56,169 nucleotides of DNA. Source: JBOGED01 sp050743625 (lineage in GTDB: Bacteria > Actinomycetota > Nitriliruptoria > Euzebyales > Egibacteraceae). Location of the stretch: the NCBI GenBank assembly GCA_050743625.1, contig JBOGED010000294.1:1-56169 (forward strand). Reading direction: 5' to 3'. The notes beneath the pieces were generated by a model. The model made no database searches, was not told the origin of the DNA, and saw only the letters and a program-made list of their open reading frames with translations. Shown in pieces: positions 16,438-25,109 of this stretch (its first letter is position 1; every line of letters starts with the position of its first letter). The position numbers were made by a program, and so were the translations under genes.

Positions 16438-16618
16438 TGCCTAAGTGGTCCCTTCCGGAAATATCGTTACGTATCGAGGGCGGCACTGCGCCCTGCTCGC
16501 AAGGCGCCGCCGAGTGCGCATATCCGCAAGGCTCATATGTAAGTGAGGCGCAACGCCGCGAGCGGGGATGCAGGGCCGTCCGAATACCAACGGATTTACG
16601 GATGGGGCCACTAAGGCA
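16438..16618. mobile_element. 181-bp element with imperfect terminal inverted repeats (MITE-like)
   Basis: The left end starts TGCCTAAGTGGTCCCTTCCG and the reverse complement of the right end reads TGCCTTAGTGGCCCCATCCG; the ends agree at about 21 of the first 25 positions. The interior is too short for a transposase. A third copy of one end lies at 35645-35700. No target-site duplication is evident, so it may be a decayed insertion sequence or a mini-element moved by a transposase encoded elsewhere. Confidence 0.65.
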
Positions 16619-17251
16619 GGTGAACGAGACGCGCCCCAGATCCGGCCACGGACGTCGCTGTCCAAGGTACGCAATGGGCCTCGTGTCGACTGTCGGCTGC
16701 GATGACCCTCCGGCCGCCCAAGGTCCGCGGCTCGGCCGGGGGAAGGGGGGCGAGCCATTAGCCCCGTGATGAGACGGACTGCGCTCTTGAGGGCCAACCG
16801 CAGTCACTTGACCCCGCACGTGTCTGGAGGGTGGCTCGACGTCTTGGACGATCGCACGACAATCGTGGTGACCTTGCGGCTGGCGGGTCGAGGTCATCGC
16901 TGGCCGGTCCCATCGCCGACAACGTACTGCCGCGATTGCTGTCCACATCGGGGCACCAAGCGCGTGCACCCGACTTATCGTATCGCATTCGCAAATTGGT
17001 GCGGATCGCGAGCCGAGCCTGAGCGAGAGAGACGGATGTCGCCTGACGCCGATCGCGGGCTGCTTGGGAGGACGCTGAGTTGTGTGCTGGCGGTCCGGGG
17101 CATGCATGGCCGGCCGTCAGAAGCGGGTAATCGTCCTCGACCTTCGACGGGACTGCCCGATCTCCGATGTTGCGGGCAGGTCCGTTGCCGCGGCGGCGTA
17201 CCCTTCCGGTAGACGGCCAGACCGACTACCGATGGGACCCACGTAGCCGCC
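16619..17251 (+). other. 633-bp stretch with a possible ISL3-like transposase remnant, no intact gene
   Basis: The plus-strand frame at about 16790-17010 gives HVSGGWLDVLDDRTTIVV and then CRDCCPHRGTKRVHPTY, which recalls the N-terminal zinc-finger region of ISL3-family transposases (usually CPxCG followed by RVHSxY). Key residues are shifted and the rest of the protein is absent. This is a weak similarity read by eye. Nothing else is recognisable before the dioxygenase gene. Confidence 0.25.
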
Positions 17252-18196
17252 GTGGGTTCCTGGAGGACTTACGCTAACGAGCTATCGATCCTCGCACATG
17301 GCATGCCTACGATGCGGACGCGACCGGGAGTGAGGGATTTGATCAACGGTACGTTTGTTGAATGTCCGGCCGATGCTCATGTGAGGCTAAGAAAAAGGCT
17401 ATTGGAGAGCGGCGCCGTTCTGCCTGCACCACTCGTGAATATAGTTCGAGATCGAGGGTTCGGATTTCTCCGTTCCTCTGCCAGTGATGTGCTTAATCTC
17501 TTGGGGGAGACCGGTGTGGCGATCGCCGAGCTGGACGAACCGCTCTCGGATGATGCGTTCATCGAGTTCGGTTCCCGACTAGGTCATGCCATGCCAGAAC
17601 GGGATCCTGCTGTCCTGCCTTACGTCGATCAAGATGTGTTGCTAAACTTATTTACCGAGCATGGGAGGACACGATGTGTCTCGCTGCAACCGTTCGCGAC
17701 GAACTTCTTGTCGCTGCATACGGAGGGTAGCGGCAGACGGGCCGAGCAACAACCGCGCTATATCGTTCTTATGTGCTGCGATCCTGGTGATGATGCAACC
17801 GCGGCGCAGACCGTCCTCGTTCCGATGGCTGCCGTGGAGCGAAGTCTGCCGAGTGGGGACATTGAGCTGTTGTCCCAGACGAGGTACCGCAGTTGTGTCC
17901 ACGGTCCGTTCATCGTGCGCCAGCTTGAGGATCGGGCAGTCTTCTCCTTTCGCGACTTCATGTCGGACACTTTGGAATGGGTGCATGCTGGCGACGAGGA
18001 GGATCCCGAGGTTGTTCGCACCGCCATCGTGCGGCTCCTCGGCACGATGTACGAGGTGACCGCGGCGTCCGGCGTCTACTGGAGGCGCGGCATGCTCGTG
18101 GTCATCGACAATACATTCTTCTTCCATGGAAAAACGGCTGGGCCGGTCGCCGCACCCTCGCGGCGCAGGCATCTCAAGCGTTTGCGGATCGTTTGA
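17252..18196 (+). CDS. TauD/TfdA-like Fe(II)/2-oxoglutarate-dependent dioxygenase
   Basis: The protein (up to 314 aa) shows the clavaminate-synthase/TauD fold order: a central FLSLHTEGSG, where His and Glu would take the usual His-x-Asp metal-binding place, a block YIVLMCCDPGDDATAAQTVLVP, and a C-terminal VIDNTFFFHGKTA with the distal His, followed by the Arg-rich RRRHLKRLRIV that would bind 2-oxoglutarate. Such enzymes hydroxylate or desaturate free or carrier-bound amino acids. The GTG at 17252 lacks a clear ribosome binding site; ATGs at 17303 and 17312 are equally plausible. It heads a tight four-gene run with gaps of 66, 43 and 24 bp. Confidence 0.75.
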   Translation: MGSWRTYANELSILAHGMPTMRTRPGVRDLINGTFVECPADAHVRLRKRLLESGAVLPAPLVNIVRDRGFGFLRSSASDVLNLLGETGVAIAELDEPLSDDAFIEFGSRLGHAMPERDPAVLPYVDQDVLLNLFTEHGRTRCVSLQPFATNFLSLHTEGSGRRAEQQPRYIVLMCCDPGDDATAAQTVLVPMAAVERSLPSGDIELLSQTRYRSCVHGPFIVRQLEDRAVFSFRDFMSDTLEWVHAGDEEDPEVVRTAIVRLLGTMYEVTAASGVYWRRGMLVVIDNTFFFHGKTAGPVAAPSRRRHLKRLRIV

Positions 18197-18262
18197 CTCG
18201 ATGCCGAGTTTGGAGTCGGGAACGGCTACATGCGATACCACGAGGAAACGAAGGGGAAACGC

Positions 18263-19834
18263 ATGCGGTTCTTCGGCGCTACTCCGTCTGTTCGCGCCTA
18301 TGGAGTTCCGACTGCCGCTCGTGAGTATGCCGCGCGCGCTGGCGAATTGGCGGACAGTGAATACGCGTTCTCCCCACTCGTGAATGAGCGTACGTTGGAG
18401 ATCTATGAGCGGGCTCAAAACCCGCAAGACCCCTTCGAGCTGAGAGACCTCTGGTTATCGCGTGTCGAGGGTGAACTCGGCGGGCACGCCCGGCGCCCAT
18501 GGCTCGCCGAACGTTGGCGCAGCACCTCGGTTCGTAGGTCGGTCCACACAGACGAGGTGCTCTGCTCGCGCGCGACCGTCCGCTTCGTCAAGGAGTTGTT
18601 CAACTGGTACTTCCGTGACGATCTGTATGGCGAGCTGCGATGTGACGACGCCATCATCCTATCGAGCGGGTCGGTTGACGAAGAGGCATGGGGGCTGCCC
18701 GAGACCTTGAAGGAGTGCATGCGGTTCGCGCTCGACCGAGACCTTTACGGCTACTCGGACTCACGCGGGCGCATCCCCACGAGGGAGGCCATCGCCGCGT
18801 ATGAGAATGCGCGGATCGACGGTGCGACGTACGATGCCGGCAACGTCGCGATGACGATGGGCGGCACATTCGCGGTCAGTTCACTCGCGGACTTCATCTT
18901 GACCGGGACACAACGTGCCGGGGCGCCAGCGTTGTGCGGTATTCCAAACTATCCGCCACTTGTGGAGACCATCGCCCGGCGGTGCGAGGTTCAGCTCGTG
19001 CCGCTCACATCCCGGTCTGGCAAAACATCGCTGGATCGGCTAATCGCCGCGCTCACTCTTGACACGCCCTTGGTGCTGCTGCAGACCGTCGGCAACCCGA
19101 CCGGCGCGATCGTCCTCGAGTCCGAGCTGGAGCGGCTCGTACGGGCCGCCGCGCCGTCAACGATGATCGTTCTGGACGAGTGTCACGAGTGGCTCGGGCC
19201 GTTCGAGCGCTGTTCCAACGTGCGGGCCGCACCCAACGTGATCCGGGTTTCCAGCCTCTCCAAGACCTGGTCTGCCCCAGGGCTGAAGGTGGGTTGGTTA
19301 CTCGCCGACTCGAGTTTCATTGCCGAGTACTACGAGTACGCCTCGACCACGTTCGGTGGCCCGCCATCGTTTTTCTCCACACTCGTCGAGGTGCTCGCCA
19401 GGATGGAACGCTGGCTCATTACCGGAGTCGATACGCCTGGTGTCGCCGAAGCGAGCGAGTTCGAGCCCGCCTACGAAGTGGATCTGAGCGGGCTGCAAGC
19501 CGCCTACGAAAGCTACCGACGCGAACGGATCGCCAGGGACGACGGTTTGACGATCCTGCGGGATGCGGCGACCACGTGCCTCGCAGATGCCTCCGCCACC
19601 GTCGTACGACCGCGTTACTCGATAAACACCGCCGTGCGGTTGTCTGGGTGGGAGGACTCCTATTTGGCCTTCCGGGACCTGTTCCGCGAGACCGCGGTGT
19701 CGGTATTCCCAGGGATCCTGACGTTCTGCTTCTCCGGCGGGATCGTGCGGGTCACCACGGCGCGCCGGTGGGAGGTTCTCTCGGCAGCGATCGAACGGTT
19801 GCGTTCGCAGCTCGCCCACCCTGCGGACCGGTGA
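18263..19834 (+). CDS. PLP-dependent class I/II aminotransferase
   Basis: The 523-residue enzyme is a fold-type I aminotransferase. SSLSKTWSAPGLKVGW holds the PLP Lys (about K334), TVGNPTGAIV is the Asn-Pro-Thr-Gly motif and MIVLDECHEW carries the Asp that pairs with the pyridine nitrogen. The N-terminal 120 or so residues are longer than usual for the family and may form a dimerisation or substrate cap. The ATG at 18263 has AAGGGG 6 nt upstream and is preferred to one 33 bp earlier. It lies in the dioxygenase operon. The likely role is making or degrading a non-standard amino acid; the substrate is unknown. Confidence 0.85.
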   Translation: MRFFGATPSVRAYGVPTAAREYAARAGELADSEYAFSPLVNERTLEIYERAQNPQDPFELRDLWLSRVEGELGGHARRPWLAERWRSTSVRRSVHTDEVLCSRATVRFVKELFNWYFRDDLYGELRCDDAIILSSGSVDEEAWGLPETLKECMRFALDRDLYGYSDSRGRIPTREAIAAYENARIDGATYDAGNVAMTMGGTFAVSSLADFILTGTQRAGAPALCGIPNYPPLVETIARRCEVQLVPLTSRSGKTSLDRLIAALTLDTPLVLLQTVGNPTGAIVLESELERLVRAAAPSTMIVLDECHEWLGPFERCSNVRAAPNVIRVSSLSKTWSAPGLKVGWLLADSSFIAEYYEYASTTFGGPPSFFSTLVEVLARMERWLITGVDTPGVAEASEFEPAYEVDLSGLQAAYESYRRERIARDDGLTILRDAATTCLADASATVVRPRYSINTAVRLSGWEDSYLAFRDLFRETAVSVFPGILTFCFSGGIVRVTTARRWEVLSAAIERLRSQLAHPADR

Positions 19835-19877
19835 ACCCGCTCAACGCCTTGGCGATCATCAGCAAGGAGGGCCACTT

Positions 19878-20690
19878 ATGCGTGACTTCGGGAGCTTGGG
19901 CAGCCGCAAGGTCGTGCTTGGGTTGATTCACTTGCGGCCATTGCCCGGAACGCCCTTTTACGAAGAGGGAAGCTTTGAGCAGGTGCTGGAGACTGCAGTG
20001 GCATCGGCACGTGCGTTGCGCGACGGCGGCGCGGACGGCTGCCTAGTCCAGTCGGTCGACCGGGTCTATCGCGCCGCTGATGAGTCCGACCCAGCGCGCA
20101 CCACCGCGATGGGGCTGATCGTGCGGGCAATAGCTCAGGAAACGGGCGAAGATTTCCAGGTGGGGGTCCAGCTGATGCGCAACGCGTTAGAGGCTTCGCT
20201 GGCCGTGGCCAAGGTGGCGGGTGGTAGCTACATTCGCGCGGGCGCCATCGTGGGCATGACGCTCACGGCGCACGGAATGGTCGAGGCTAATCCTCTCCAG
20301 GTGATGGAGTACCGCAGCAAGATTGGCGCACAAGCGGTCAAGATCATCGCCGACGTGGAAACCACGCATTACAGGTGGTTCGGCGAGGCCAAGCCCACCG
20401 GTGAGGTTGCCAGAGCCGCGGGACAAGTGGGAGCCGACGCGGTATCCGTCGGACACCCGGACGAGGTCAGGACGCTTGAGATGGTCGCCTCGGTGCGTAA
20501 GGCCGCACCCGGGCTGCCAGTGATCTTGGCCGGTCATACCAACCATGACAACGCCGCACGGCTCCTGGCCGCTGCGGACGGCGCGTTCGTCGGCGCATGC
20601 CTCGAGCCGAGCGGCTGGGGCGGGAACATCGATGTCGACAGGGTCAGGGCGTATGTGGACATCGTCCGCGGACTAGAGCGCGACCGATGA
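19878..20690 (+). CDS. BtpA/SgcQ family TIM-barrel protein
   Basis: The 270-residue product begins with VVLGLIHLRPLPGTP, the typical first strand of the BtpA/SgcQ family, and continues through DGGADGCLVQSVDR, KIIADVETTHY and PVILAGHTNHDNAARLL to GAFVGACLEPSGW. BtpA supports photosystem I in cyanobacteria, and SgcQ belongs to a sugar operon in E. coli; the biochemical activity is not settled. GGAGG lies 7 nt before the ATG. Its place between an aminotransferase and a SIS-domain gene suggests a sugar- or sugar-phosphate-related step. Confidence 0.85.
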   Translation: MRDFGSLGSRKVVLGLIHLRPLPGTPFYEEGSFEQVLETAVASARALRDGGADGCLVQSVDRVYRAADESDPARTTAMGLIVRAIAQETGEDFQVGVQLMRNALEASLAVAKVAGGSYIRAGAIVGMTLTAHGMVEANPLQVMEYRSKIGAQAVKIIADVETTHYRWFGEAKPTGEVARAAGQVGADAVSVGHPDEVRTLEMVASVRKAAPGLPVILAGHTNHDNAARLLAAADGAFVGACLEPSGWGGNIDVDRVRAYVDIVRGLERDR

Positions 20691-20714
20691 TCGTCGGTCC
20701 GGAAAGGGAGCCAG

Positions 20715-21785
20715 GTGGAGGCGCTCAGCCCAAAGGTGATGCTCGAGCAGGTCCAGGGGCTACCGCGGGACCTCTGCGAGCTGACGGAGCCAGTCGCCCA
20801 GCAGGTGCGAGACGTGCTTGGGGCGGAGAAATGGGGACAGATCGGCAAGGTGTACCTCGTCGGCGACGGCGACTCGCACCATGCCGCCTGCGCTACCGAG
20901 CTTGCCTACGAGTCAATCGCCGGCGTGAGCTGCGAACCGCTCAGCGCATTGCGCTTCGTGAGCTACGGCGCGGACGCCATGCGTCTCGACGGGCAGCAGC
21001 GCATCCTCGTCATCGCGACGTCGGCGTCCGGAGAGACCGAGCGAGTCTTGGAGGTCATCGAGCGGGCCCGCGAGCATGGCGCCAGCACCTTGGCGATTAC
21101 TGGAACACCCGGCAGCGCAGTAACCCGTATCGCCGATCAGTTCATCGTGGTGGCGCTTGGGCATCAGACGAGGTCGCCGGGAATTCGCACGTACCAGGCC
21201 AGCCTGCTGGGCATGTTGCTGTGTGCGATCAGGCTCGGTGAGGCACGCGGCGCGCATCCGGCGGCACAGTCCCGAGCGATGCATCGGGAGATCACCGCGC
21301 TCGCCTCTTTCATCCACACGACCAATCAACTCGCCGGAGATCGCTGTCGGGTGCTTGCGGACCGGATCGCTGACGCTCCCGCGATGGTGATGGTGGGCAG
21401 CGGGCCGAACCACGGCACCGCGATGTTCGGTGCGGCGAAGATGATCGAGGCAGCGGGCCTCATCGCAGTCGGTCAGGATATCGAGGAGTGGTGGCACGTT
21501 GAGCGCTTCGCCTATCCCGTCGACATGCCCGTCGTCGTGATCTCGCCACCGGGCCGCTCCCACCAGCGGGCGGGGGCCATGGCAGCGAAGGCTGCAGCGC
21601 TGGGCAGAAGAGTCATTGCGGTGACAGATCCGGACGATGCCGAGGTTGCGCGACACGCCGAGGTTGTGCTGCCGGTGTGCGGCCGGGTTCGTGAGGAGTT
21701 CTCTCCGCTGCTGTACCACCTGTTCGCCAGTCACTTGGCGTGCTGGGTCGCGTTGTGCTTAGGCAGGCGGCCGTTCCAGCGGTGA
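20715..21785 (+). CDS. SIS-domain sugar-phosphate isomerase/deaminase-like protein
   Basis: Two SIS domains, as in the isomerase half of GlmS and in AgaS or FrlB, are visible in 356 residues. The first holds VYLVGDGDSHHAACATELAYE and LVIATSASGETERVLEVIERA; the second holds VMVGSGPNHGTAMFGAAKMIE, then EEWWHVERF and VVVISPPG. These domains bind phosphosugars and catalyse aldose-ketose isomerisation or deamination. The GTG start has AAGGGAG 4 nt upstream. It is the last gene of the four-gene run, and its 3' end overlaps the convergent oxidoreductase gene by 27 bp. Confidence 0.85.
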   Translation: MEALSPKVMLEQVQGLPRDLCELTEPVAQQVRDVLGAEKWGQIGKVYLVGDGDSHHAACATELAYESIAGVSCEPLSALRFVSYGADAMRLDGQQRILVIATSASGETERVLEVIERAREHGASTLAITGTPGSAVTRIADQFIVVALGHQTRSPGIRTYQASLLGMLLCAIRLGEARGAHPAAQSRAMHREITALASFIHTTNQLAGDRCRVLADRIADAPAMVMVGSGPNHGTAMFGAAKMIEAAGLIAVGQDIEEWWHVERFAYPVDMPVVVISPPGRSHQRAGAMAAKAAALGRRVIAVTDPDDAEVARHAEVVLPVCGRVREEFSPLLYHLFASHLACWVALCLGRRPFQR

Positions 21786-22769
21786 CGTTCCTGACGGAGC
21801 ATCGCCGTACCGTCGCATCTCCTCACGCAGCACCGGCGCGATTCGCGTGGCGAACAGCTCGATCGTTGGCCAGTCCAGGGGCGGCCGTGCCCCGAGCACA
21901 AAGTCCCGCACGCCGAGCCGGATGTAGGGCCGTAGATCCTCGATGCACTGCTCCGGCGTACCGAACGTCAGGTACTCCGCCAGGTCTGGCGAGCCCGGCG
22001 GCAGGATTGAGAGGCGCTCCGCCCTGCGCTGCCTCGCATGTTCCTCGTCCTCGGCGAGGACCGCCCGGAACGTCACTGACCTCCGAATGTCACGGGCGTC
22101 ACGGCCAACCGTCGCGCAGTGCCCGACGAGCACGTCGAGCTTCCGCCGGTAACCGTCGAGATCGTCAGCCAGCACGTTCCAGATGTCCGCATGCTTGGCC
22201 ACGATTCGCAGCGTGCGTCGCTCTCCCCCGCCGCCGATCAAGAGCGGTAGTCGGTCCTGGACCGGCTTGGGCTCCAGGCACGCGTCTGTCAGCCGGTAGT
22301 ACCTGCCCTCGAAGGTAGTGCGCTCGCGCGTCCACAGGCTACGGATCACCTGGCAGACCTCGTCCAGCATGTCCAAGCGCACTTCTGGATCGGGAAATGG
22401 GATCCCGTATTGCTCATATCCGAGGTCGGGCCCGGCGGCGCCGACGCCAAACTCCAACCGCCCCTCAGAGACATGGTCAATCGTCGCCGCGATGCTCGCC
22501 AGGATCGCCGGATGCCGCCAAGTGACCGCAGAGACCAGAATCGCGCAACGGATCCGCTTCGTGCGCGCCGCGAGTGCCGTGAGAAGCGTCGTGCCCTCGA
22601 AGCAAGGGCCATCAGGTCCTCCCAGCGGAGGCCGGAAGTGGTCGAAGAGCGAGATCCAGTCGTAGCCGAGCTCTTCGGCCCGCTGCCATAGCTCCAAGCA
22701 CTCATGGAAGGTGCGGTACTGCTGGCCGGAATGCACTCCGAACCTGATCATGCCAGGGTCGATCTTCAT
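21759..22769 (-). CDS. luciferase-like (LLM class) F420/FMN-dependent oxidoreductase
   Basis: The 336-residue protein has the luciferase-like monooxygenase barrel of the F420-dependent type: RFGVHSGQQYRTFHECLELWQ, RAEELGYDWISLFDHF, SAVTWRHPAILASIAATID, GRLEFGVGAA and the late LPLLIGGGGERRTLRIVAKHADIWN. These enzymes oxidise or reduce small molecules with reduced F420 or flavin. It is transcribed toward the sugar-isomerase gene and shares a 139-bp divergent promoter region with the epimerase gene. The substrate is unknown, but the location suggests a tailoring step in the island pathway. Confidence 0.87.
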   Translation of the reverse strand: MKIDPGMIRFGVHSGQQYRTFHECLELWQRAEELGYDWISLFDHFRPPLGGPDGPCFEGTTLLTALAARTKRIRCAILVSAVTWRHPAILASIAATIDHVSEGRLEFGVGAAGPDLGYEQYGIPFPDPEVRLDMLDEVCQVIRSLWTRERTTFEGRYYRLTDACLEPKPVQDRLPLLIGGGGERRTLRIVAKHADIWNVLADDLDGYRRKLDVLVGHCATVGRDARDIRRSVTFRAVLAEDEEHARQRRAERLSILPPGSPDLAEYLTFGTPEQCIEDLRPYIRLGVRDFVLGARPPLDWPTIELFATRIAPVLREEMRRYGDAPSGTSPLERPPA

Positions 22770-22908
22770 ATCTCCGCGAGACCGCGCTTATGCGAAGCAT
22801 TTTCACATCGTAGGGTGGGCATACATTCAACCTCGCCGGGTCGACGAGTCCGGTATACTACCGGGCTCCACCATCTCTCGTCAGAGCATTTAGGTCGCTC
22901 ACGCGGTC

Positions 22909-23910
22909 ATGCGCATTCATCGCCAGATGATCGGCACTGCACAGGGTCACACAGGACAGGGTCCCACCTCTGTCGAGGCATACACTCTGGACACTGACGC
23001 GGATCTCGCGATCACGGTATGGACCTACGGCGCGACCCTGGTCGAGGTCCTTGTGCCCGATCGTGACGGCCGTATCGGCAATGTTGCCCTGCGCCTTCCA
23101 GATCTCGCGAGCTACCAGGATCGCGCGAGAGACGCCTACGTCGGAGCCACCATCGGCCGCTTCTGCCGAGGTGTCGCGGGCGGTCGCTTCCAACTAAACG
23201 GCACCGAGCACGCGCTTGACCGCAATGAGGGAACCCACCACTTCCACGGCGGCAGCATCGGCTTCAACCGGTACGTGTGGGCCGCCGAGGCTGAGACCTC
23301 AGACGACCGTCTCTCCCTACACCTGCGCCTGGACAGCCCGGACGGCGACCAGGGATATCCCGGCGCCGTGTCCGTGACGGCGGTCTATACGGTGGATCGG
23401 CAAGGCCATCTGACGTTCGAGTACACGGCCAGCACGACCGCCAGCACGATTCTCGGCCTCACGAACCACGCGTTCTGGAATATGGCCGGCGCGGGAACGG
23501 TGAACAACCACCTGCTCGCGCTCAACGCCACCCGTGTGGTGACGTTTGACGACGAGCTGATCCCCGTCCATGGTCCACCACGGACGGTCACGGGAACGCG
23601 CCTGGACTACAGCCGACCCCGGCGGCTCGCCGAAGAGAGGTTGGACAACTTCTTCGTACTTGACGACCCGAACTGGGCCGCGCAACTGGCTGACCCCGCC
23701 ACCGGGCGGGTTATGCGCGTCACCACCGATCAACCGGGGATCGGAGTGTATTCGGCGGACCATTACTTCCTACCCAGGGCAGGCTTGTGTCTGGAGACCG
23801 GCGCCTGGCCTGACGCGCCGAACCGCCGGGACTTCCCATCGGCGCGCCTGGACCCGGGACAACGTTACCGCCACCGCACCACGCACGAGTTCTCGATTCA
23901 CAGGCGCTAG
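22909..23910 (+). CDS. galM: aldose 1-epimerase (galactose mutarotase)
   Basis: The 333-residue product has the galactose-mutarotase fold: YGATLVEVLVPDRDGRIGNVAL, a substrate loop GATIGRFCRGVAGGRF, NEGTHHFHGGSIGFNRYVW with a catalytic His, LTNHAFWNMAG with the second His, and a late GLCLETGAWPDAPN with the acid Glu. It interconverts the anomers of aldoses. The gene is divergent from the LLM oxidoreductase gene, with a TATACT -10 box at 22853-22858. The peptidase gene starts 8 bp downstream. A mutarotase next to a SIS isomerase and an SgcQ homologue strengthens the sugar theme. Confidence 0.88.
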   Translation: MRIHRQMIGTAQGHTGQGPTSVEAYTLDTDADLAITVWTYGATLVEVLVPDRDGRIGNVALRLPDLASYQDRARDAYVGATIGRFCRGVAGGRFQLNGTEHALDRNEGTHHFHGGSIGFNRYVWAAEAETSDDRLSLHLRLDSPDGDQGYPGAVSVTAVYTVDRQGHLTFEYTASTTASTILGLTNHAFWNMAGAGTVNNHLLALNATRVVTFDDELIPVHGPPRTVTGTRLDYSRPRRLAEERLDNFFVLDDPNWAAQLADPATGRVMRVTTDQPGIGVYSADHYFLPRAGLCLETGAWPDAPNRRDFPSARLDPGQRYRHRTTHEFSIHRR

Positions 23911-23918
23911 GCTTAGAT

Positions 23919-24566
23919 ATGCGACTTTATCTGTCATCCTTCCGCGTCGGTAATCGACCCGATGAGCTGCTGCGCTTGCTCCGTGGCGGCAGAAGGACGG
24001 CCCTTATCCTGAACGCCGATGACTACAAGAACACCGAGGATCGGGCCGTGTCCCTCAGTCGTGAGATCGGCGAGCTCGAAAGCCTTGGACTGGAGCCCAT
24101 CGAGGTAGATCTGCGCGACTATTTTGGCCGGGCAGAGGCGCTGAGCGCAGCGCTAGCAGGATTCGATCTTATATATGTTCGAGGCGGGAGCGCCTTCGTC
24201 TTGCGACGTGCGTTCAGGCAAAGCGGCGCCGATGAACTCATCAAAGATCTGTTGGCAAGAGACGCAGTCGTATACGCCGGTTACAGCGCTGGACCCGTCA
24301 TGCTCGGACCCACGCTCTGCGGTATCGACGGACACATCGATGACCCGACGATTGTGCCAGAAGGCTACGAGGATGCGCCCCCAACCTGGGATTGCCTAAA
24401 CGTCTTGCCATACACGATCGCGCCGCACTACAAATCGGATCATCCAGAATCTGCCGAGATTGATCGCAGCGTTGAGTACTTCATCGAAAACCATATACCA
24501 TTCATCGCGCTACGTGACGGCGAAGCGATTGTCGTGGACGATGATGAAGTCGCCGTAGTTGGCTAA
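23919..24566 (+). CDS. S51 family (dipeptidase E-like) serine peptidase
   Basis: The 215-residue protein has the nucleophile elbow GYSAGPVMLGPT typical of peptidase family S51 (dipeptidase E, cyanophycinase), with a preceding DLIYVRGGSAFVLRR loop and a downstream IAPHYKSDHPES that supplies the His. Family members cleave Asp-X dipeptides or beta-aspartyl polymers. It starts 8 bp after galM and is probably co-transcribed. No signal peptide is visible. Given the acidic leader of the 39-aa peptide, a role in leader turnover is possible, but this is speculation. Confidence 0.85.
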   Translation: MRLYLSSFRVGNRPDELLRLLRGGRRTALILNADDYKNTEDRAVSLSREIGELESLGLEPIEVDLRDYFGRAEALSAALAGFDLIYVRGGSAFVLRRAFRQSGADELIKDLLARDAVVYAGYSAGPVMLGPTLCGIDGHIDDPTIVPEGYEDAPPTWDCLNVLPYTIAPHYKSDHPESAEIDRSVEYFIENHIPFIALRDGEAIVVDDDEVAVVG

Positions 24567-24851
24567 GCGAATCGGTGCGGCTCTTCTGGGGGGCTGCATG
24601 CCGCCTAGGGTTGCTGTCCCGTCTCCAGATCACCGGCTGGGCATGACTGAGCCCATCCGCCCGCAAGCTGTCGGCCATCCACGCGACTCATGTGCGCTAC
24701 TGAGCGCGACTGGGCCACGGGCGTCGCCTGTGGCGAGGGGCACTGCGGGGTGACGTACCCCCGCTGCGACCGCATGCTCAGCCTAAACGCACACGGAAAA
24801 CCGTCGGTGGGGACGTCCCCCTGAATCGTTATCTGTCCACATGCGATCTGA

Positions 24852-25100
24852 TCATCGCCCGCGCAGCGCACGCACGGCATTGGCGACGGAGCAAAGATTG
24901 CGAAAAGTCTGGTCATTTATCAAATCTGCGGGGAATTCAATACCAAGCTTCTTCTCCAGATCGACAAGAAAACGCACCAGCTCGAGAGAGCCGAATCCCG
25001 CCTCGGAAAGGCTCGCCTCGGGGTCTTTCAGGTAGATGGCATCATCGGCTGCCAGGTGTTGGTAGGCGATATCCGTCACGGCGCGCAGAGTGTCGTCCAT
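24852..25100 (-). CDS. stand-alone acyl/peptidyl carrier protein
   Basis: The 82-residue acidic protein has the phosphopantetheine attachment motif GFGSLELVRFLVDLEKKLGI with Ser38. The residue before Ser is Gly rather than the usual Asp. The four-helix carrier fold extends to the C-terminal VANAVRALRGR. It would carry an acyl or aminoacyl thioester, probably loaded by the adenylate-forming enzyme encoded at 13489-15105. It differs from the housekeeping carrier protein near plsX. No strong ribosome binding site precedes the ATG. It faces the S51 gene across 285 bp in which I see no gene. Confidence 0.82.
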   Translation of the reverse strand: MDDTLRAVTDIAYQHLAADDAIYLKDPEASLSEAGFGSLELVRFLVDLEKKLGIEFPADLINDQTFRNLCSVANAVRALRGR

Positions 25101-25109
25101 ATACCCAGA

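Noticed and set aside
16340..17107. 255-aa minus-strand protein between the cupin-GNAT gene and the dioxygenase gene
   Set aside because: It runs through the MITE-like element and has a low-complexity composition; no conserved motif.
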